64,000 nt of DNA from Acanthochlamys bracteata (taxonomy: Eukaryota; Streptophyta; Magnoliopsida; Pandanales; Velloziaceae): the NCBI GenBank assembly GCA_019914995.1, contig CM034132.1:6929524-6993523 (forward strand), in the 5' to 3' direction. The notes under the pieces are model-generated. The model searched no databases. It saw nothing but the letters and a program-made list of their open reading frames with translations, and was not told the origin of the DNA. The translations under genes were made by a program, and so were the position numbers. Below, piece by piece: positions 49,748 through 60,405 of the stretch. The first letter of the stretch is position 1; the number at the start of each line of letters is the position of its first letter.

Positions 49748-52700
49748 GTATAGGGGCAGGGCCACTCCAACCTTTATGCACATTCCAGCGCACTCCACGG
49801 CCGTTTGTGGCCGTGGAGACCTTCAAATCCAATCTCTACCGTTAGATATGAAGAACTACGAGTCGTTAACATATTGACAAAATTTTATTTCGATCGTATT
49901 ACGAATAGATCTTAATCCGATCACTTGATAATGATGACACTAATAGTAAACGTTAACAAAATATATATATCTTCTGTTTTAGTCATTTTGATCAAGTGAT
50001 CTGATAGAGGTAAATTCGTGGTTCGATTGAGCTGAAATTTTATGGGTATATTTTTAATTCATAGTTTTTCATATCCAACGGTGGAGATTGGATTTGAAAG
50101 TCACCCCGGCTATAAACCGGAAAGGGAGTGCCCCTATCCCTCCCTATATACATGTATATATGTATATATGTATATATATGGGGATGGATAGTGGCACTTC
50201 CTTTTCGGTTTACGGCCGGGGTGATCTCCAAATTCAATCTCCACTGTTGAATATGAAATATTATGATTAGAAACATACTCACCAAATTTTAGTTCAATCA
50301 GAGCACGAATTCGCCTCTATCTGGTTACTTGATTAAGATGACAGAAAGAAGAAAAAAAACTTTAAAATATATATATTGTATCATTTCTGTTATTTTAATC
50401 AAGTGGCTGGACAGGTTGATTCGTACTTCGATTGAGATGAAATTTTTTAATGAGGTTTGTAACTCATCCTTTTTCATATCCAACGGTGGAGATTAGATTT
50501 GGAGGTAACACCGGCCGTAAACGCGAAAGAGAGTGTTTGAAAGTGCCCCTCTCTTTCTCATATATATATATAGAATGGGGATAGGGGACCCCATCTTTAG
50601 GGGCACCTTAGGGTACCCTTTTCAATCTAAAATTTCAAATTTAATCTCCACCGTTAGATATAAAGAACTATTAGTAAAAAATATGCTGACAAAATTTCAA
50701 CTCAATCGGAATACGAATCAATCTCCATCCGGCGTTTGATCAAATGATATAAATAATAAATTTTAATAAAGATGTTCTTTTTCTTTTTTATGTCATTTTG
50801 ATCAAGAGATTTGATAGAGATCAATTCATGATCCGATTGAGTTAAAAATTTGTCGCCGTTTTTGTAACTTATAGTTTTTCATATCCAACGGTGGAGATTA
50901 TTTTTAAAAAATTTTACGCATTTTTTTACAAGGGGGTGCCCTAAGGTGCCCCTAAAGGTGGGGTGCCCCTATCCCCATCCATATATATATGAGATAGATA
51001 TCCGATCTCATATTTGTATCAGTCATTACTTATAATAACCAAATCTTTACCCTTCCAAAATGTCCCACCCTTTGATTACCTTCTACCATTTATGTTACTG
51101 CCACATTTGCGTCATTTCTCTCTTTGGAGATAGATCTTAGGAAGGTTTGAGTTTCTGTTTTCTATCGTTGTATGTCTAGCGGCCTTCCTTGATTCTGTGC
51201 TTCCCACTCCTTAGATCTCATCCATCATATTTTCTATCCCTAGAAACTGTACTAGTGGGCAAGAAATTTTATTTTTCGAAGAGAAATAGTTTTGGTGGAT
51301 AATTTTACGCAAGTTCTTGTTAGATTTACAAATTGTGAGAATTATGTCATTCTAAGACTTGTGGCCGGAAAAGAAAATATGGGCATCTTTTTGGGTAGTG
51401 GGTTTGGACAGGATTAACTGAAATTTAATGTCATGGTGTGTGTATAACATTATAAAATTAATAATAAAATAGACCTCACTAGGCATGCCTTAGAATTATA
51501 GGGATATTGACAAAAGCAATCTTCTCTTTTTCCCTTTCATTTGGTTCCCTACCTTCACAATGATTTGTGCCTTTATAAACATCTACATTTCTTCTTTCTC
51601 TTGCATTAAACTTACTATATCCTTAATGTTGAAGGACTTGATTCAACAAATTAATGTCTTAGGAAGTCTATGCTTTGTATTATTTATCCTTTAACCTTTT
51701 GTTGAAAGGTCGTTTTGATGCATACTCTGTGGACAATCACCTCACTCAATGTTAAAGTTGGGAATTGTGTTGCTATAATGTTTCGACAAGCTTTACTAGT
51801 TAAAGATATGGATCATAAATGCAAAGACATATATGTGGAAATGGTTCTTTCCAACTAAAATGATGTTCAATAATGCATCTTGCACACAAGCTACTTGAAT
51901 TGAAATAGCATTTTCTTTTAAGCAAAACAATATTCTTTTGTAAAATGGACTGTTATATTTCATTTTTATATATGATCCACTAGAATCCTGTGTTTTTCCT
52001 GCTCTAAGTGAAGCTGAGCATGTTCTGTCTGTTACTCAATGCACCACTAGAATCATGTGTTCTTTTTCCTCAAATTTCCTGTATGTTTGTTGTTATATGT
52101 TATTGTTCACTCTTAAAATGATATTGAAGGAAAACAGAGGTGAGGAGCAGGTTTTCCAATACTTAACTAATGAAGACAGTGAATGCTTGTCAATATTTGG
52201 AACATGTAGAAGTTTGTAGAAATTCAGTTAAGATGCAATTTCGGTTGGAGTTGTGTTAATTTGTTATATTATTTTTGTTCTAGTTTGCGTGTATTTTTCT
52301 AGATTTTGTTGATAATTTTTGGAGTTATCTTTCTATTGTAGAGTCTTCACCTTACAAAATCCAACTATTTGATTTTTGGAGTTAACATACTACTAGTTGG
52401 TGCCATATTGTAGGCCGTACATGAACCAAACTTGAAGTTGGAGATAGTGGTATGCTACTTCTCAAAGTATTTTAGTAAGGTATGGCATGTTTCTCTTAAG
52501 TATTGATTTAGTAGGTTGGTTGACTTTTTTTAATAGTATAAGTTTTTTTAACTATATGTGTACGCACTTTTGAATCAAATTGTTCATAATGCTAAAAGCA
52601 AACACAGTAAAGTTGTAGTGCTTGGGTGCAAGTTTTTTGTAGTTAAGTTACATTTTATGCCTGGTTTGTATGATTTGTTTATAAAATGTAAGTAGTAAAA

Positions 52701-55700
52701 ATGGAATTTATAACCTTGCTAATTGTTAGTTAAGATGCATCGCTAACTCCATAATCTCCTATTTTGCAACTTTGCTAAGTATGGTATTTTTAAATTGATA
52801 TGCCAAATCCACTTATTCTTTGTCTAGAGGTAGCCATAATGTTTTCGATTTTAAAACTTGTACCTCTGTCCTTGGTTGAGGCAAATTTACTTTGATAGAA
52901 GTTGTACTGGGCAACTGCAGGTCTATCAACTTTGTGCTTTTAGGATGTGGCATCTCAAAATGTTTTCTGATTCACGTGCCTTATGAAAGGATAGCACTTG
53001 CATGAGTTTTCAACAAAAAGTGACATCTTACATGCGAGCCATCTAGCTCTGCTGACTTTTCAAAATCTTATGTGGGCAAGTAGGAGCAAGTGTTGTTTTT
53101 ATACAATATTGTATTATTTGGTGTCCCATTTGATAATTGCACACAATTGGTCACTGATATTGCCTTTTGCATTTTGTTCTAAATCTTATGTCTTGTATAT
53201 ATGTGCAATGTATATTACTTTTGTATGAAGTGTTGTAAAGTGCAATGCAAATTTATATTTCATAGTAAATGTGGAAAATTATGATGTGTTACTATATTGA
53301 GCATTCATATAAGAAGATATCAAACTGGTATATGCATATGTTTTGTAGATGCATTCAGATGTCAATCTTCGTACCAGTTTATCAAAGTACACTGGAAAAG
53401 TAATTCTAGCTTATGTTGAGTGTCATGATTAAAAATATTTTTGCAATGTTATAGTCATCAAAATCCTTCACGAACTCTCCGGCGAATGTGTAAAGATGTT
53501 GAAGCGACTGCTTAAAAGTTTCCGATGTGGAAATCCAGCTTAGAGGCTTTAAATCAATCACCCACTATATGGATTGACAAGTCAACTCCTATCCTTATCT
53601 TATACAAATTTAGTTATGGTGAGCCAATGAAGGGCATAATTGTCTAGTCGAAACTACGCTGAGAAGAAATAAAAACCATATTAGATAGGTTGTATACCAA
53701 CTGAATGACGGTGTGTAATTGAATCATAAAAGGAAATAATGTCTAAAAGAAGTCAAGTTTGTCATGTCTCTTGAATTGGATGATAATATATACACAGCTA
53801 ATTCATGGTAAAATTGTGTTGCCAAAGTTGCTAATTGACATCTACCCAAAGGGTCAATATGATAACATGCCTAGATAAATGGCTGAATTTATTGTTTTTA
53901 CTTCTGAAAAGTTACAGGACAGAAAACAAGCATCTGTCCCAATTGTGGCATATCCAAATGGTTATCCGTGAATATGCCTATGCAGGTTCTTTTCATATAT
54001 TACTATTTGGAAGATGGTTATAACTACACTAAACCAAACGGTTATCCATTTAGGGCTCTGTTTGGGTGGAGTTTGAAACATTTGAATAATCTTTTAGTTT
54101 GGTGAATTGATTATACAAACTCTACCTTTTTGGAGATCAATTTTATAATGCAGAAATCATCATAAATAAAGGTGGGTAATTAGGTTAATTTGGTAGTGAC
54201 CATAGAAGTTCTTCTACGTCTCATATGCAAGGAGATGCAATTTTGAAGTTTTATGCGATTGGAGGATATCACTGTAATTGAAGGAAATTTATATAAAATG
54301 GTAATGAGACCGAAAATCTTTTTGTGTGGAATACTTGCAGTAAAATTTTAACATATTTGTAGAAGATAAGTGATAGAGATATGTACCTTGCGTTGGATGA
54401 GTTAGCACACAATTAAGGATATGATCAGAATTAAAGTCATTAAGGAGAATGTAGGAGTGGCGTTCATTAAGAAAAAAATCAAGGAAGCTCATTTGAGATA
54501 GTTTAACCATATAAAGTGAAAATGTGGATATCATCTTACAAAGAGGGGCAGGAAAGAGGCGTTGACGAAGGCTGAAATAGACTTGGCGCTACCATGAAAA
54601 TTACTTATTTGTTAGTGGTTTGGTCAAAGATATTATTACAATAGAGCACAATGGTGTGAAAGAATTCATGTACCTCCTGCCTGAGTGGGACAAGTCTTAG
54701 TTGTTACTGGTGGAGAATTGATTTTGCAATTTAGTGTGGAAGTTTTTTTTTTTCTAAACCATAGTTTAGAAAAGCAATTAGAGGTTACCTTCTGCTAAAG
54801 GGATTCTACGAGTTCTCTTTCCACAAGCAATTCTCCGAAATCTCTCCCAAAAAAAGCCAAATGTACGATAGTATGATAAATGGATCTTGCCTTCTTTTGA
54901 TATTTGTTAGTGCACAAGCATTTTAATCTTTACAAGAATCATTATTTTTGACCTATGGACTAGGATTGAATTACAAATGTAGGTCTTCATCCAAAACATG
55001 ATCAAGAACAAAATATGATAGTTATTTCAAAATACTTTTACTGCCAGCGGAAGTACTAGTAGAGTAACAAAGTTCATACTGAGAGCTGTCAACATGTGCA
55101 TGAGCCAAAGCGCTTTAGTTTAACTTTATATTAAAGTAGGAGCAGAGTGAAACTTGAGAGAACTAGTTTTACCAATATTTGCTTCAGTCATAACGTAGCA
55201 CTATTCATCTTTAGCGTTATCAAAACAAGAGCAAACTTATATAAGTAATATCCCTTCTCATATACGATGTAATGTAGTAATGCACAATCTATTTCCCTTC
55301 TGCTTGAGTTTGTACTAAGCAATGTGTTTCATCTCTAATTGCAGCCATCTACCCGAACTCATAAGGCAATGACTCGTTCAGATGTTACCACTTTTGAAAA
55401 TATCTTATGTTCCTTTTCGACAATCGAGAGAACAAAAAATACTGTCAAAAAGTTGTCGTCTGAAGTAGCTCAGTTGCTCCTAGCACATGGGTTTCAGGTA
55501 ACACTAATGCAAACCATTCACATGATCTGGATGTGGATCTGAATAAATGTATTTTATCCTGTAGAAGAATATTGTTGGACTAGTAAGGTTATACGTTATT
55601 TTGGACTAAACTTCCATTCCTTCTAATTTTGTATTATTGTTTCCTTTGTAGCAACAATATTTAGTGTTGGGTGTCTTTCTTGTAGCCCCGAGAGAATGGG

Positions 55701-58700
55701 TTCTGGTCCACTTCTACGTTTAAAAGATAGCAAAGAACACTTTGAGTTCCTGTTTATGTGATCCAGTTTTCAGGCTCCTTCCAACACAACCATGACTTCT
55801 CAATATTCCTTTCACTATTTTGTCTACATTTCTCTTTTAAGAACTTATTCTCTTCCCTTTTTTTCTCAACTGATTCCGGCACTAATTCATCTCAATCCTC
55901 TACATCCTATATTCTAGATTCGCTCCACCTCAATCACTTGCATCTTTATAGAAAAAAGTAGATACCGTTAACTTTCAAAAGTATGACTGGATCCTAGTAG
56001 ACTATGTAAAGGAATAACAAGAATATGCAGGATGAAGTCAGAGACTACTTTAATCCTTCTCTACAACACGTAGAAATTTGAAGGTTTCTGTAAAGCTTTC
56101 TATAGGAAAGATGACTAAGCTGGTCTTGATTGATTAGCCTTCATCTTGTTTATGTATTCTACTCTCTTGTTGATCTGCCAATTCAACCCCTTCTCGAGGT
56201 TGGCCATTGTTAGAAGCCTGTTGAAACTTTTAAAAGAAAATCATCGCTCAAAAAGTTTTGCACAATCAGCTTCAGAAATTATATTGGTGGCGGTAAGGAG
56301 TTGCGTGTCTTCTTCCATCTAATTGGCCATCATCTTTTTTTTTTTTTTTTTTTTTTTGTATTATAGTCTCTTGTCAATCTGCCGATTTGAACCATGATTG
56401 GTCCTTGTTAGAACCTTTTTTAATCTAAAACAAAAAATCACCCATCAGAAGTTTGCCGCAATAAGCTTCACAGAATATCTTGACAGCAACAGGGAGTTGT
56501 TTCTGTGTAACTAACACTATCCACATAACATAATTAAGCAAAATCTGATATCTTACGTTTTCCTATATGCAAGGCTTCATTGGTAGTTGAGCTGCTTTTA
56601 CATACCATTGTTAGATTTTCACTATGTGGTGTAACTATTTAAGGTAAGGTTTTTGTCAAAAGTTACATAATGTGACTGGCTGTAAACTGTAGTGTAACTA
56701 GTGTTGGATTTTGTTAAAACCTCAAGAGCTGTTTTTAGATGCTACTTCAAAGTTTTTTTGTTATTGTTGTTGAAATCCAAATGAAAGGATTATGCTCATT
56801 GTAAAATACCTACGCACGTTATGAAGCAAAGACAAAATTAAAACTATCATCTTTTCATAAGAACTTGTATCAATATAATACAACTATTTCTACAATTGCA
56901 AGTACACAATTATATTTCTTAAATTTATCCGGACAATACAACAACAACAACAACAAATTAAGTAATCATCCCATTTGAGTTGGGGCGGTTATATGAATCC
57001 GTGTTCTATATTCTGTTCGTTATACATCAAATCGGCGAAAGATTTAATTCTTCTAAATACTTCACCACCATTGTAGGCTCGATAGTTGTTTGTTGGCACA
57101 TATTCTCATCTTATATTTTGTCCATTCTAGTATACCCACATATATATCTACCTCATTTTAGCTACATTTATCTTATATAAATCTTGATATTTAATAGTTT
57201 AGAACTCACTACTGTATAACATTCAAGACCGAACAATTGTTAGTAGTCTAATCATTTCCCTTTTGAAAAGCACCAGCAGCTTTTAGAAGCAATCCACATG
57301 TTACTTCTAAAAGCAAGAAAATATTAGGCCTTGCTTCTTTTACAAAGTAACAACTAAAGTTAATTAGATAACACCAACTTCTATTGAGAAAAAAGGAGCA
57401 GAAGCAGTTGGACAGGCATTAAGTGTTTGTTTCTTTTTTCGCCCCCTAAGTAATGACCTTGCAGTCATCTCATTACTTGTGAGGAAAAGATTGGCAAACA
57501 ACAAATAGACCTCGTCCCAATTTGGGAGTAGTAGCTTCTCATAGAAAATTTTTAACTGACAGTCTCATCTTCTATAATTACGCATACTATTTGATCCTTG
57601 TAGGATCCTTATTTCATCCTTATGACCAAACGATCAGGTATGGACAGTAACGAGAAAGAGGCGAACATATTGAAAGAAGATTTTCACTAAATGAGAAAGG
57701 GAATCAAAGAATAACATGGGAATGGAAGCTGCAGAATTTTGTTCTAAAGGACGCCTTCATTTTCTAGTAGTAAGAGTTTCTCTAGGTAGATAGTTGACAA
57801 CTTTATCTTGGTTTGTTTCCAACATCTTATTCCATCTCTTCATGGAAGTCACATGAAAGGGATTGAAGAGGTTGAATTGGGTATATATAGGCATTTGAAT
57901 GTATTAGGTCCTCAATTTTGTGTGAAATGAAAAAGCAAATGCCACCAGCTTGTTAAGTTCTTATTATGATGGGATAAATGAAAGCATACTTTTTAAGGTT
58001 AAGTACCTTGTACAAAAAAGTGGAAACACTTAACAATGAGCAATGTAACATGATTTGAAGACGCTATTTGCCAAAGAGATGATATTTTAAATAAATCAAT
58101 ACCTACTATTGCTTTCTAATGTAAATTCTTTAGTTTGAGTGGATCCTGTAATAAAACAATCTTACTGTGTCAAGATTTCATCAATGCATTTCACCAGTCA
58201 GGAGATTTGAGTGTCAGTTTGAGATTTTTGTGGCATGCCTCTTAAAGCTAGCCTTACAATGTGTTCTCTTTTGCTTTGTAACAAAGTCATGCACCTAGAA
58301 AGTATGATGATGCCTTTGCCTTTGATATTCATGAACCATGACATGTGTGATTAGCACTTTGTTTGTGCTTCTTAATTGCAATTTGCAAGTTCCACTAGAT
58401 GACGTGTGAAATGTTTGTTTGATCATTAACTGTCTAAGCAGTTGTGTTCAAGTTGGTACTGATTGGTTATTCTAATTTGACTCTCTTTAATCTTTTCTGC
58501 TCCATCTCTCTTCAGGCCTACATGCCTCTGCTGCATGTTAAGAAAGTTGATGCTGGTGCTGTTGGCAGGACTGAAAGCAAATCTTTTCACAGTATTTGCA
58601 GTGGCTTGATTTCTGCATTTGACAACATCAAGAAAGTGAATAGGTAATGGCTTCTTTTGTCATCCGGTTGTTGGTTTTTCCCACTTGATTGGAACTAAGT

Positions 58701-60405
58701 ATGAATTTCGTATTACTGAATGTAACCCATCATTTCATGGGTGATTCAGTGCTCATAGCCCATGTGAGTCAGCTTTTAGACTTTTCTTATTTCTAGTGAA
58801 TAAGACGTTCTAAATAACTGCTTGCAGGAGAAAGATAGCATAATATGATGATTGCTTCTCATGCTTCCCGGAAAAATTCTACAAAATGCTTCACCGTATT
58901 AAAAACTGTATTGCTTCTTGTTACTACAAATTCAAGTATGTCATTAGATCTTTTTTTATAGTTACTTCTACTGATAATCACACTTCAGTGTCTTTATAGT
59001 ATTCTATGTCAGCCTCCTTACCAGGATTTAAACTGTGGCATTCTAGTCAATTTTCTGTCTTAGATAAGATTAAGTTGAGGATAGTGAAGGTTCTTCTGTA
59101 ACAATGAGTACCTGAATGTGAAACAAGTGTTAAGTGATAGTTTTATTTATGTGAAACTTACCCTTAATAAATTTTTAGGTTCAAGATTCAAGTCCATTTA
59201 ATTCCTGGAAGTTTTCTACAATTTCCTGTAAATGCTTGAGTTTGAACTTGATGTCCTTGAACTGTTATAGACAGCATCCAAAGGTTCTTAGGTTTCCACC
59301 ATTAAACCCTGTTTAAGGGAAACTAAGATGGGAAGTGTTTGAGCTGATTTTGGCTATAAAGCCTGTAAATGCATGTCATCTGAACGAAGGTCCAATGCCC
59401 GTGTCGATGAGAATTTGGAACTGTTATTTTTATTTATCGTATTTGATGGACCTCTTTGCATATTTCAAAGATGTTTTAAGACTAGAATAGACTTAATCTT
59501 TTTTTTTTTTTTTCTTTTGGTTATGTGAAGCTTTAATGTTTGAATGAAGTTGGTGGACATACCCTGTCAGCATTAAGCAAAACTGTTAAGACTACTTTTC
59601 ATCTTATTTTGCATGTGTTAATGACAGTATTTGGACCAACTCTCATGTTCAACTTGGATCATCAGTTGCAAATTACATTTATCTAGGAATAAGTGACATT
59701 GATGCAGTGCAGCGTCAGATTCTGCCAGTAAATTGTGGATAGCAGTACAATAGCAGTCATCTTTGACATACTTGATATAGGTCATGGGTTGTAGTCTTTC
59801 TAATGGCATGATTGCTTGTGCCCAATCAATTTCCACATCTTTTCTGCACTTTTACTATCAATGTCCTTTTAGGGCGTGTCTCATTCGTCCGGAACTCCAG
59901 TTTCTCCTGCCATAATTGAGGTTCCGAAGAGTTCATATGTTTATTTGCACAAGAAACAGAAAACTTCAGTTCCACACATGGAACTCTAGTTCTAACTTTC
60001 TTATTTGCACACTTTCTAATGCAGTTTCATTTTTCAATTTCCAACTCACTTCCAAAACAATTAAAACAATAACACAAAAAATGAACTTCACTTTCAACCT
60101 ATTTTTCAAAAAACTTCACTTTCTATTTTTTACTTACACGAAACTCAGTTACGGACATTTGAAACACGACCCTTGGTCACAATTGACGTGCTGAATTGTT
60201 CTTCATGTTTTCTTTGGGAGTTGCCAAAGATGTTTTGCGTAAATTTGGGCAAACTTAACGAACTCAGTTTTAACTATGCAGTTTTGGAGAGGTTTTGAAA
60301 TTTGTGACATCGTTAAATCATGATCATTGCAGGTGTATGGAAATACCATCCTTTGAGAAGGAGGCTCTGTTTACTGCTGCAACTATTTTGTCGAATACCA
60401 CATAA
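37520..60405 (+). CDS. SNI1: SNI1 homologue (SMC5/6-associated, negative regulator of systemic acquired resistance)
   Basis: Fifteen exons join to 1392 bases, 463 residues: 37520-37628, 37738-37804, 37948-38041, 38498-38563, 38690-38779, 40935-41003, 42690-42762, 42862-42911, 43082-43294, 43379-43449, 43526-43595, 52414-52479, 55345-55497, 58516-58643, 60333-60405. Every junction is GT-AG and in phase. Recognised blocks match SNI1: TFLEAVRS, YGAVFHIL, ASFQ-like SSFQILTEL, VVVKEAWAPF, SRKVNFKGLVKD, LLDIVLDELTY, LKLEIVVCYFSKY, AQLLLAHGFQ and EIPSFEKEALFTA at the C-terminus. SNI1 represses pathogenesis-related genes and is part of the SMC5/6 DNA-repair complex in the nucleus. The protein is longer than the roughly 430-residue Arabidopsis form, mainly through an insert in exon 9. 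The gene is unusually long (22.9 kb) because introns 5, 6, 11, 12, 13 and 14 are large; intron 11 alone is 8.8 kb and full of repeats. No stop or frameshift is seen, so it appears functional. Confidence 0.92.
39345..39642 (-). mobile_element. Non-autonomous Helitron-like element (short)
   Basis: On minus the 3' end is a GC-rich hairpin (CCCACCACAACATGTGGG), then about ten bases, then CTAG followed by T, which is the Helitron 3' signature. The other end reads TCTATATCTATACTAA on minus, like Helitron 5' TC ends. It has no terminal inverted repeat or target duplication, as expected. The length is 298 bp and it lies in SNI1 intron 5. Confidence 0.6.
39643..40050 (-). mobile_element. Second Helitron-like 3' end, directly abutting the first
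   Basis: CTAG at 39643-39646 is preceded on minus by GATG and a GC-rich imperfect hairpin (CCCGCAGCAACACACAGG). The 5' end was not located, so the right boundary is a guess. It sits end to end with the previous element, which suggests insertion at the same AT site or a tandem capture. Confidence 0.45.
40509..40523. repeat. (CT)n microsatellite
   Basis: About seven CT units in SNI1 intron 5. Short and unremarkable. Confidence 0.9.
42090..42393. repeat. Partial palindromic TA-flanked element in SNI1 intron 6
   Basis: A degenerate relative of the intron 11 palindromes. It has AGGCACTCCCC near 42115 and its counterpart GGGAGCGCCTCTAAGG near 42360, with CCAATCAAGTGATC words between. The centre is replaced by the alternating purine-pyrimidine tract. 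Confidence 0.5.
42153..42224. repeat. 72-bp uninterrupted alternating purine-pyrimidine tract
   Basis: Every base alternates purine/pyrimidine from 42153 to 42224. It moves from TATG repeats to TG and to two GCGCGC blocks (42184-42202). Such tracts with CG-rich cores are the classic Z-DNA-prone type. It lies in SNI1 intron 6. Confidence 0.85.
44138..44199. repeat. Long (TA)n microsatellite
   Basis: About 60 bases of unbroken AT dinucleotides at the left edge of the palindrome cluster in SNI1 intron 11. Shorter TA tracts separate most of the elements downstream. Confidence 0.95.
44200..44629. mobile_element. Palindromic TA-flanked element, copy 1 (type A)
   Basis: Two arms are near-complementary around an AT-rich centre near 44410-44435. 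The left arm contains CTCCACCGTTG and CAGCTCAATCGGACC; the right arm contains the complements GATTGAGCTGAAAT and CCAACAGTGGAG. TA tracts flank both sides. The left arm carries a second TA tract (44232-44248). There is no coding sequence. Confidence 0.8.
44649..45005. mobile_element. Palindromic element, copy 2 (diverged, type D)
   Basis: The same plan as the other copies: ATTAGATATGAAGA and CAACTCAATCGGATC on the left arm, with complements ATTGAACTAAAAT and CATATCCAATGG on the right. TACTCTCCACTCCCC at the left end corresponds to GGGAGTG at the right end. It is more diverged than the others and its right edge runs into copy 3. Confidence 0.65.
45010..45358. mobile_element. Palindromic element, copy 3 (type B)
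   Basis: The arms carry AGGCATATGCCGG and CGCCGTTGGATATGAA at the left, and GGCCACTTTTGGTC and AACAGTGGAG at the right. The terminal subsequences differ from type A and match copy 7. Confidence 0.65.
45401..45768. mobile_element. Palindromic element, copy 4 (type A)
   Basis: Left GGGGAGGGATAGGGAC...TTCGGTTTATGG, right CATAAACCGGAGAGGGAG...CTATCCCC. The core words CTCCACCG, TTAATCGGACC and complements are present. TA tracts lie on both sides. One of the better preserved copies. Confidence 0.8.
45801..46168. mobile_element. Palindromic element, copy 5 (type C)
   Basis: Left GGGATAGGGGCACCC, right GGTGGGGTGCCCCTAT. The core CTCCACCGCTAGATATGAAG and its complement CATATCTAACGGTGGAG are in the two arms. 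The terminal parts match copy 10 rather than types A or B. Confidence 0.75.
46440..47250 (+). pseudogene. Caulimovirid movement-protein-like remnant
   Basis: A frame-shifted stretch with the residue pattern of a caulimovirid movement protein. It includes an IFINRAFIDLRTFEP block near 46820-46870 and a DYRLLAGL block near 46930. Multiple stops and shifts are present. In living viruses this protein opens plasmodesmata. Assignment rests on pattern recognition and needs a profile search. Confidence 0.5.
47575..47682 (+). pseudogene. Coiled-coil remnant between viral fragments
   Basis: A short frame rich in Leu/Lys/Glu heptads (KIEKLKLEIKKLKHELEL). Caulimovirids carry coiled-coil regions near the movement and coat protein genes, so viral origin is plausible but not certain. 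Confidence 0.35.
47985..48260 (+). pseudogene. Caulimovirid RNase H fragment (+ copy)
   Basis: A frame-shifted RNase H segment with a YKERGN motif near 48030 and a region near 48130-48240 that matches the minus-strand copy. Stops interrupt it. Non-functional. Confidence 0.6.
48415..49060 (-). pseudogene. Caulimovirid RT/RNase H fragment (minus copy)
   Basis: Reads on minus from the C-terminal part of the reverse transcriptase (near 49000) through the connection region into RNase H (48415-48700), where TDCDAIVKF is the catalytic-Asp region. The RNase H tail ends in unrelated frame after about 48530. Stops are present. Non-functional. It is inverted relative to the + copy. Confidence 0.68.
49091..49268. 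mobile_element. Palindromic element, copy 6 (half, left arm only)
   Basis: Only the left arm is present, from GAAATAGAGGGATATGGGCAC to AAGATGACAGAAAG. It then runs straight into a TA tract where the right arm should begin. Confidence 0.7.
49298..49706. mobile_element. Palindromic element, copy 7 (type B)
   Basis: Left AGGCACATGACGCACATGCCGG, right GGCATGTGTACCATGTACC, with core CTCCACCGTTGGATATGAAA and the complement in the right arm. TA tracts lie on both sides. Confidence 0.78.
49753..50144. mobile_element. Palindromic element, copy 8 (composite ends)
   Basis: The left arm carries an extra inverted piece (CCACGGCCGTTTGTGGCCGTGG), while the right arm is type A (CATATCCAACGGTGGAG, GGGAGTGCCCCTATCC). 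TA tracts on both sides. Confidence 0.72.
50180..50560. mobile_element. Palindromic element, copy 9 (type A)
   Basis: Left TTTTCGGTTTACGGCCGGGG, right CACCGGCCGTAAACGCGAAA, with the common core in both arms. TA tracts on both sides. Confidence 0.78.
50573..50983. mobile_element. Palindromic element, copy 10 (type C)
   Basis: Left GGGGACCCCATCTTTAGGGGC, right GCCCCTAAAGGTGGGGTGCC, with core CTCCACCGTTAGATATAAAG and the complement CATATCCAACGGTGGAG in the right arm. It matches copy 5 closely along most of its length. Confidence 0.8.
51000..52413 (+). other. Remaining part of SNI1 intron 11
   Basis: About 1.4 kb of ordinary AT-rich intron sequence to the acceptor at 52413. I see no gene or complete mobile element in it. 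Confidence 0.5.
52480..55344 (+). other. SNI1 intron 12, no element recognised
   Basis: A 2.9-kb intron with consensus ends. Short open frames (52998-53228, 54289-54534) lack domain signatures. Nothing else was recognised. Confidence 0.5.
56154..56510. repeat. Diverged tandem duplication in SNI1 intron 13
   Basis: Two copies of about 200 bases share ACTCTCTTGTTGATCTGCC / AGTCTCTTGTCAATCTGCC, TTGTTAGAA, CAAAAAATCA-type words and AAGTTTTGC / AAGTTTGCCGCA. The first starts at 56154 and the second at 56357. A 23-base T run (about 56336-56357) lies between them. Confidence 0.65.
56938..57260 (-). mobile_element. Possible LINE/RTE 3' tail
   Basis: A (CAA)n run (56938-56955) precedes a GGGGCGGTTATATGAATCC-like motif. 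On minus this would be the end of an RTE-type LINE with a (TTG)n tail, a pattern I recall from plants. The remaining sequence is too diverged to confirm a reverse transcriptase segment. Confidence 0.4.
59872..60171. mobile_element. Tourist-like MITE (family 1, copy B)
   Basis: A 300-bp element in SNI1 intron 14. Left terminus GGGCGTGTCTCATTCGTCCG, right (reverse complement) GGGTCGTGTTTCAAATGTCC. Flanks TTA (59869-59871) and TTG (60172-60174), an imperfect three-base duplication. The interior is homologous to 4550-4845 in the opposite orientation. Confidence 0.85.

Noticed and set aside
49692-50285. Open frames across the palindromes with Tyr/Ile runs
   Set aside because: They translate the TA microsatellites and conserved palindrome arms; the similarity between them is due to the repeats, not to a protein.
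59618-59836. 72-codon minus frame in SNI1 intron 14
   Set aside because: It has no domain and no splice partner on minus, and lies wholly within a well-supported plus-strand intron.
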